Below, piece after piece: positions 59,111 through 64,000 of a stretch of 64,000 bases of DNA. Position 1 is the first letter of the stretch, and each line of letters starts with the position of its first letter. Below the pieces are notes generated by a model, which ran no database searches, was not told where the DNA came from, and was given only the letters and a program-made list of their open reading frames with translations. Source of the DNA: Streptomyces polyasparticus (GTDB lineage Bacteria > Actinomycetota > Actinomycetes > Streptomycetales > Streptomycetaceae); the NCBI RefSeq assembly GCF_014493765.1, contig NZ_JACTVJ010000016.1, positions 62,001 to 126,000 on the forward strand. The letters run 5' to 3'. A program made the position numbers and the translations under genes.

Positions 59111-62100
59111 GTGAGCGACTCCGCGTATCTCCGTTTCCCCCATCTGCACGGCAGCCTCCTCTGCTTCGCCGCCGAGGACGATCTCTGGCTGAGCCCCCTG
59201 ACGCCCGAGGGCGCGATTCCCGAGCGGGCCTGGCGGCTGACCGTGGACCGCACCCGGGTCAGCCATCCGCGCTTCTCGCCGGACGGCACGCGCATCGCGT
59301 ACACGACCTGGCGCAGTCTCGATCCGGAGATCCATGTGGTGCCGGTCGCGGGCGGGCCGGCGCAGCGGCTCACGTACTGGGGGAACACCGACACCCGGGT
59401 GTGCGGCTGGTCCCCGGACGGCGACATCCTGGCGGTGGCCAGTCACGGCCAGCCCTTCTCGTATTTCTCCTGGGCCTACACCGTGCCGACCGACGGCTCC
59501 CCCGGCGGCAAGATGCCCTGGGGCCCGGTCAACGACATCGCGGTCAGCGTCATGGACGGGCAGCCGCAGACGCTGCTGCTCACCGGCAAGCCGCCGCACG
59601 AGCCCGCCGCCTGGAAGCGGTACCGGGGCGGGGCCATGGGGCGGCTCTGGCTGCACGGCAAGCGGCTGCTCGAGGATCTGGGCGGGCATCTCGCCTCGCC
59701 GATGTTCGTACGGGACCGGATCGCGTTCCTGTCGGACCACGAGGGCGTCGGCAATCTCTACTCCTGCGCGCCGGACGGCACGGACCTGCGGCGCCACACC
59801 GACCACGACGAGTTCTACGCACGGCACGCCGCCAGCGACGGCGAGCGGGTCGTCTACCAGTGCGCCGGCGACATCTGGCTGGTCGACGATCTGTCCGCCG
59901 ACGCCGCGCCCCGGCGCCTTGAGGTGCGGCTCGGCGGGCCGCGCGTGGGCCGGCGCTCGTACCAGGTGCCGGCCGCGCACCACGTCGACGGGATCTCCGT
60001 GGACACCACGGGTCGCGCGAGCGCGGTCTGCGTGCGTGGGGGCCTGTACTGGCTGACCCATCGCGACGGCCCGGCCCGCACCATCGTCGACACCCCCGGT
60101 GTGCGGGTGCGGCTGCCGGAGATGCTCGGCACGAACGGGCAGGTCGCGTACGTCACCGACGCCGACGGCGAGGACGCCGTGGAGATCTCGTATCTGCCGC
60201 GCGCCAGTGGCGAACGCTCCCCGCGCCGGTTCGCCTCCGGCGAGGTGGGCCGCGTGCAGGAGCTGGTCTCCGACCCGGACGGCGAGCGGATCGCGATCGC
60301 GTCGAACGACGGCCGGCTGCTGCTCATCGACGTGACCGAGGAGTCCAACGGCGAGGTCACCGAGCTGATCCGGTCCATCAACGGGCCCGTACGCGATCTG
60401 GCCTTCTCACCGGACGGCTCCTGGCTGACCTGGTCGCATCCCGGGATCGGGCGCTCGCTGCGGCAGATCAAGATGGCCCGGATCAAGGACCGTTCGATCA
60501 TCGATGTCACCAACGGCCGCTTCGAGGACGAGAATCCGGTCTTCACCAGCGACGGACGCTTCCTCGCCTTCCTGTCCTGGCGCGGCTTCGACCCGGTGTA
60601 CGACGTGCACACCGGCGACCTGTCGTTCCCGCTGGGCTGCCGCCCGTATCTCGTGCCGCTGTCGTCGGCGACCCCGTCGCCGTTCGCGCTGCTGCCCGAC
60701 GGGCGTCCGGCCGCGGGCGGGCTCGACCCGGTGGAGGGGAACAACGGCGACGGCACGGTGATGGTGGAGATCGAAGGCCTCGCCGACCGTGTCACACCCT
60801 TCCCGGTCACGGCCTCGAAGTACTCCTCGCTCGCGCCCGTCAGCGGCGGCGGCCTGGTCTGGCTGCGCTGGCCGATCTCGGGCGCGCTCGGCGAGACCTT
60901 CGCCAACCCGGACGACACCTCGGGCCAGCCCACCCTCGAATACTTCAACATCAGCAAGGCGAAGAAGACCGAACTCGTCTCCGACCTCGACTGGTTCGCG
61001 CTCAGCGGCGACGGCAGCCGGCTCGTGGTGGTCGACAGCGGCGAGCTGCGGGCCGTGCCCTCCACCGAGTCCGGCGACAGCGATTCGACTGTCTGGATCG
61101 ATCTGCGCCGTATCGTGCACGAGGTCGACCCGCCGCACGAGTGGCGCCAGGCGTACGACGAGGCCGGGCGCATCATCAAGCACCTGTTCTGGGAGCCGAA
61201 GATGTGCGGCATCGACTGGCGGGGCGTGCTCGACCAGTACCGGCCGCTCGTCGAACGCGTCGCGTCCCCGGACGAGTTCGCGGATCTTCTACGGGAGGTG
61301 CTCGGCGAACTCGGCACCTCGCACGCATACGTCACCCCGGCCCGCCGCAACGAGGGCCCGCCGCACTACCAGCGCGCCCAGGGGCTGCTCGGCGCCAACC
61401 TGGTCTGCCGCGACGGACAGTGGGTGATCAAGCGGATCCTGCCCGGCGACAACTCCGACTCCAAGGCCCGCTCCCCGCTCGCCGGCCTCGGCCTGCGCGA
61501 GGGCGCGGTGCTCACGCACGTCAACGGCCGCCCGGTCGACCCGGTGGCGGGCCCCTACCCGCTGCTCGCGGGCACGGGCGCGACCACGGTCGAGCTGACC
61601 TTCACACCCGCCGAGGGCGAGGGCCGCGCGCGCAGGGTCGCGGTGGTGCCGCTGATCGACGAGCGGCCGCTGCGCTACCAGGACTGGGTGGCCAAACGCC
61701 GTGAGGTCGTACGGGAGTTGAGCCACGGCAAGTGCGGCTATCTGCACATCCCCGACATGGGCGGCTCGGGCTGGGCGCAGTTCAACAGGGACCTGCGCAT
61801 GGAGGTCTCCCGTCCGGCCCTCATCGTGGACGTACGAGGAAACGCCGGCGGCCACATCAGCGAACTGGTCGTGGAGAAACTGACGCGCTCGATCCTCGGC
61901 TGGGACCTGACCCGCGACGCCCAGCCCGTCTCGTACGCCTCCAGCGCGCCCCGCGGACCGATCGTGGCGCTCGCGGACGAGGCGACCTCCTCGGACGGCG
62001 ACATGATCACCGCGGCGTTCAAGCTGCTCGGGCTCGGCCCGGTGGTCGGCCAGCGCACCTGGGGCGGCGTGGTCGGCATGACGGGGCGGCACAAGCTGGG

Positions 62101-62356
62101 CGACGGCACGGTGATCACGGTGCCGATGAACGCGGCCTGGTTCGACGAGTACGGCTGGTCCATCGAGAACCACGGCGTGGAACCGGACGTCGAGGTGCTG
62201 CGCACCCCCCTGGACTGGGCGGAGGGCCGCCACGCGCAGCTGGACGACGCGGTGGCGATCGCCCTGGAGCTCCTGGACCAGGACCCGGCCGCCGTCCCGC
62301 CGGACTACTCCGCGGTACCGGACCGGCGCCGCCCCGAGTTGCCGCCCCGCGGCTGA
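59111..62356 (+). CDS. Tricorn protease homologue (S41 family)
   Basis: 1081 residues, cytoplasmic. The order is an N-terminal six-bladed beta-propeller (to about residue 300), a seven-bladed propeller (about 300-630), a helical C1 domain, a PDZ domain (about 765-850, LGLREGAVLTHVNGRPVD) and the C2 catalytic domain. Catalytic residues by position in the Thermoplasma enzyme: Ser737-His738 (GTSHAYV), Ser961-Asp962 (TSSDGDM) and Glu1019 (WSIENHG). It would degrade proteasome products to short peptides. GTG 59111 is the start; no signal peptide. It is close in length to the archaeal protein. Confidence 0.92.
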   Translation: MSDSAYLRFPHLHGSLLCFAAEDDLWLSPLTPEGAIPERAWRLTVDRTRVSHPRFSPDGTRIAYTTWRSLDPEIHVVPVAGGPAQRLTYWGNTDTRVCGWSPDGDILAVASHGQPFSYFSWAYTVPTDGSPGGKMPWGPVNDIAVSVMDGQPQTLLLTGKPPHEPAAWKRYRGGAMGRLWLHGKRLLEDLGGHLASPMFVRDRIAFLSDHEGVGNLYSCAPDGTDLRRHTDHDEFYARHAASDGERVVYQCAGDIWLVDDLSADAAPRRLEVRLGGPRVGRRSYQVPAAHHVDGISVDTTGRASAVCVRGGLYWLTHRDGPARTIVDTPGVRVRLPEMLGTNGQVAYVTDADGEDAVEISYLPRASGERSPRRFASGEVGRVQELVSDPDGERIAIASNDGRLLLIDVTEESNGEVTELIRSINGPVRDLAFSPDGSWLTWSHPGIGRSLRQIKMARIKDRSIIDVTNGRFEDENPVFTSDGRFLAFLSWRGFDPVYDVHTGDLSFPLGCRPYLVPLSSATPSPFALLPDGRPAAGGLDPVEGNNGDGTVMVEIEGLADRVTPFPVTASKYSSLAPVSGGGLVWLRWPISGALGETFANPDDTSGQPTLEYFNISKAKKTELVSDLDWFALSGDGSRLVVVDSGELRAVPSTESGDSDSTVWIDLRRIVHEVDPPHEWRQAYDEAGRIIKHLFWEPKMCGIDWRGVLDQYRPLVERVASPDEFADLLREVLGELGTSHAYVTPARRNEGPPHYQRAQGLLGANLVCRDGQWVIKRILPGDNSDSKARSPLAGLGLREGAVLTHVNGRPVDPVAGPYPLLAGTGATTVELTFTPAEGEGRARRVAVVPLIDERPLRYQDWVAKRREVVRELSHGKCGYLHIPDMGGSGWAQFNRDLRMEVSRPALIVDVRGNAGGHISELVVEKLTRSILGWDLTRDAQPVSYASSAPRGPIVALADEATSSDGDMITAAFKLLGLGPVVGQRTWGGVVGMTGRHKLGDGTVITVPMNAAWFDEYGWSIENHGVEPDVEVLRTPLDWAEGRHAQLDDAVAIALELLDQDPAAVPPDYSAVPDRRRPELPPRG

Positions 62357-62476
62357 TGTGCCGAGCCGCGGGACCTCTTGGGTCACTGGGCGTAGCTGAT
62401 CAAAATGCGAGGAATGTCCGACCGTGTCACGCTGGTCGAGGCCCAATCCCCTCACCCACCTCAGGAGTGAATTTCT

Positions 62477-62704
62477 ATGGGCATCGCCGACCAGTTCAAG
62501 GACAAGGCCTCGGAGCTCGCCGACCGCGCGAAGGGCCTGGGACAGGACGCTTCCGACAAGGCCAGTGAGGCCTCGGAAGCCGCCCAGGACAAGTTCGGCC
62601 AGGCCTCGGAGCGCGCCTCTCAGGCCGCCGAGCAGGGTCAGAGCAAGGCCCAGGAGGCCGGCCAGGCCATGCAGGACAAGTTCGACCAGGACTACGACAG
62701 CTGA
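62477..62704 (+). CDS. Small Lys/Glu/Ala-rich helical protein (Rv0909/CsbD-like)
   Basis: 75 residues, strongly amphipathic and repetitive (ADQFKDKASELADRAKGLGQ, then DKASEASEAAQDKFGQAS, AAEQGQSKAQEAGQAMQDKF), like LEA-type or CsbD-like stress proteins and the MT0933-type antitoxin family. No cysteine or membrane helix. ATG 62477 with CAGGAG at good spacing. No toxin gene is adjacent, so an antitoxin role is not supported. Confidence 0.82.
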   Translation: MGIADQFKDKASELADRAKGLGQDASDKASEASEAAQDKFGQASERASQAAEQGQSKAQEAGQAMQDKFDQDYDS

Positions 62705-62741
62705 ATCGGTCCTGAACACCGAGCGCACCGCACACTGCGCA

Positions 62742-62777
62742 CCGAGGGCGCACCCGGAACTCCGGGTGCGCCCTCGG
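62742..62777. terminator. Bidirectional terminator
   Basis: A 17-base arm pair (62742-62758 with 62761-62777), practically a 16-bp stem with a small loop, followed by CTTTCC. It lies between the small helical gene and the convergent SDR gene, 18 bases before the SDR stop. Confidence 0.85.
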
Positions 62778-62795
62778 CCTTTCCGTATCCGCCGC

Positions 62796-63677
62796 CTACC
62801 GCTTGGCGCCGCGCGCCTGCTCGTCCGCCGCTCCCCCGGCCCCGACAAGCCCCCGCTTGGCGCCGCCGAGCCGGCCCTCGAACCGCTTCATCTCGCGTGC
62901 CCCGACCGTCCCGATGACCGACGGCAGGTAACCGCGGACGGACTGCATACCGCGCAGCCACCACTGCCCGTACACATGCGCCGAGCGCCGCTCGATCCCG
63001 GCCACGATGCGGTCGACGGCCGGACCCAGCGGATACGTCTTGTTGGACGGCCACGGCAGCCGCGAGCGCAGCTCCCGCATCACGTCGTCCTCGTCCGCCC
63101 CGCGCACCATGTCCGTGTCGGTCCACGACAGATAGCCGACCCCGACCCGTACGCCCTTGTAGCCGACCTCCGCGCGCACGCTGTGCGCGAAGGCCTCGAC
63201 CCCGGACTTCGACGCGCAGTACGCGGACATCATCGGCGCGGGCGTGATCGCCGCGAGCGAGGCGATCTGCAGGAAGTACCCGCGGGACTCGATCAGTACG
63301 GGCAGGAACGCCCGCCCCGTCACGGCCGACCCGATCAGGTTGACTTCGATCACCCGGCGCCACGCGTCCATGTCCGCCTCGGCGAGCGGACCGCCCGTCG
63401 CCACCCCGGCGTTGGCGACCACGATGTCCACCTTGCCGAAGCGTTCCTTCACCTCCTGCGCGACCCGGGTCATCGCCTCGTGGTCGGTGATGTCGGCATG
63501 CCAGTACTCGGCCTCGGTGTGCAGCCGCGAGCAGACCTCCTTGAGCAGGTCGGGTTCGAGCCCGACGAGCGCGAGCTTCGCGCCGCGGGCCGAGAGCTTG
63601 CGCGCCAGCAGCTCCCCGACGCCGCGCGCCGCTCCGGTGACGACGACGACCTGTCCTTCGAGGGCGACCTTGCTCAT
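62796..63677 (-). CDS. Short-chain dehydrogenase/reductase
   Basis: 293 residues. NAD(P)-binding TGAARGVGELLARKL, HADITD, ANAG in VVANAGVATGG, and catalytic YCASK preceded by IASLAAIT. The C-terminal third (VDRIVAGIERRSAHVYGQWWLRGMQSVRGYLPSVIG) is longer than in simple SDRs and is seen in actinobacterial SDRs often paired with alpha/beta hydrolases. Substrate unknown. ATG 63677 overlaps the hydrolase stop by four bases. Confidence 0.9.
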   Translation of the reverse strand: MSKVALEGQVVVVTGAARGVGELLARKLSARGAKLALVGLEPDLLKEVCSRLHTEAEYWHADITDHEAMTRVAQEVKERFGKVDIVVANAGVATGGPLAEADMDAWRRVIEVNLIGSAVTGRAFLPVLIESRGYFLQIASLAAITPAPMMSAYCASKSGVEAFAHSVRAEVGYKGVRVGVGYLSWTDTDMVRGADEDDVMRELRSRLPWPSNKTYPLGPAVDRIVAGIERRSAHVYGQWWLRGMQSVRGYLPSVIGTVGAREMKRFEGRLGGAKRGLVGAGGAADEQARGAKR

Positions 63678-64000
63678 GCCTTGACCTTTCCGTGTACGGC
63701 GACGAGTTGACGTATCTGCGCGGTGACCAGCTCGGGTGCCTCGACGGGGGTCATATGACCGATCCCCGGAAGCTCGGCGAAGTCCTCGCAGTGGGGCAGC
63801 GCCGCCGCTATGGCCGCCGCGGCCTCGGGCGGGGTCATCCGGTCGGCCGTGCCCACGATCACCGCGGTGGGAACGGTCAGCCTGGCGACGTTCGCCTCGA
63901 TGTCGAGGGCGGCGAGCACCCGCCCCCAGCCCTGCCGCACCGCACGCGGACAGGCGTGCACGATCCGCGTACAGGCCTCGACCTTGACCGGCGCGGAACC
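63674..64000 (-). CDS. Alpha/beta hydrolase, 3' part
   Basis: The gene runs off the right edge, and only its last 108 codons are seen. The C-terminal part of an alpha/beta hydrolase is clear: LTVPTAVIVGTADRMTPPEAAAAI (the acid residue strand) and FAELPGIGHMTPVEAPELV with the catalytic His. An open frame starting at 63961 is not the real start; reading continues to base 64000. It is coupled to the SDR gene by a 4-base overlap, so the two probably act on the same lipid or ester substrate. Confidence 0.85.
   Translation of the reverse strand, partial: GSAPVKVEACTRIVHACPRAVRQGWGRVLAALDIEANVARLTVPTAVIVGTADRMTPPEAAAAIAAALPHCEDFAELPGIGHMTPVEAPELVTAQIRQLVAVHGKVKA

Noticed and set aside
62477-62704. 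Antitoxin of a toxin-antitoxin pair
   Set aside because: The sequence resembles MT0933-type proteins, but no toxin gene is adjacent; the neighbours are tricorn and an SDR gene.
1-64000. Secondary-metabolite cluster, prophage or integrative element
   Set aside because: No polyketide, peptide-synthetase, terpene, integrase, transposase or phage structural gene is visible, and the order is that of the conserved chromosome core.

Overview
The window is high-GC actinobacterial chromosome with the gene order of a Streptomyces core region. The signs are rplY-pth-ppc-desaturase-tetR, the tam/tamR pair, galT-galE-galK, tatD-rpfB-ksgA-ispE, rsmI-pmt, tandem penicillin-binding proteins, an SsgA-family sporulation gene and a tricorn protease. 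GTG starts, 4-base stop/start overlaps and G/C at third codon positions are general. I see no rRNA, tRNA, CRISPR array, insertion sequence, phage or secondary-metabolite cluster.

Layout. 1-7.1 kb: 3' end of rplY, pth, a sortase-substrate gene without a signal peptide, a membrane protein, ppc, and a fatty-acid desaturase with its TetR neighbour. 7.2-11.4 kb: hsp20, a DUF2267 gene, a repeat-rich 0.65-kb gap, a VOC protein, tam and tamR with a perfect operator, and an orphan LuxR-type regulator. 11.8-19.8 kb: a CASTOR/POLLUX-like channel, a sodium/solute symporter with a small membrane partner, and the divergent galTEK operon. 19.3-21.7 kb: an anti-sigma-like ATPase, a WhiJ-type XRE regulator, a DUF397 protein and a response regulator lacking the phospho-acceptor aspartate.

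22-32.6 kb is the clearest accessory locus. A 2-hydroxyacid dehydrogenase is divergent from two sugar-ABC permeases, a Tat-lipoprotein binding protein and a LacI regulator, followed by a family-8 polysaccharide lyase and a DUF2264 protein. Five LacI-like palindromes (GTAACCGGTTAC type) sit at its promoters, so I read it as one regulon for import and breakdown of a uronic-acid polysaccharide. The transporter has no ATPase of its own.

32.7-41 kb: two tandem membrane-anchored PQQ-type beta-propeller proteins, an ABC-F ATPase, a lipoprotein and an acyltransferase with a palindromic operator. 40.8-45.5 kb: the tatD-rpfB-ksgA-ispE module, with ksgA-ispE bracketed by two inverted copies of a ~115-bp dispersed repeat. 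45.5-53 kb: a zinc-ribbon protein, rsmI, the protein O-mannosyltransferase pmt, two tandem PBPs and TrmO. 53-58.5 kb: a DMT transporter, a YbaK deacylase, a beta-lactamase-fold hydrolase and a CbiMQO/NikMNQO metal transporter with a match to the Nur (nickel) operator upstream. 58.7-64 kb: ssgE-like gene, tricorn protease, a small LEA-like protein, a short-chain dehydrogenase and the 3' end of an alpha/beta hydrolase gene.

No single system is wholly unfamiliar. The most interesting items are the PL8/DUF2264 polysaccharide locus with its operators, the Nur-type box upstream of the ECF transporter, the sortase substrate without a signal peptide, the inverted repeats around ksgA-ispE, and the cytoplasmic octapeptide repeats of RpfB. 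Gene correspondences to S. coelicolor are from memory and were not searched.
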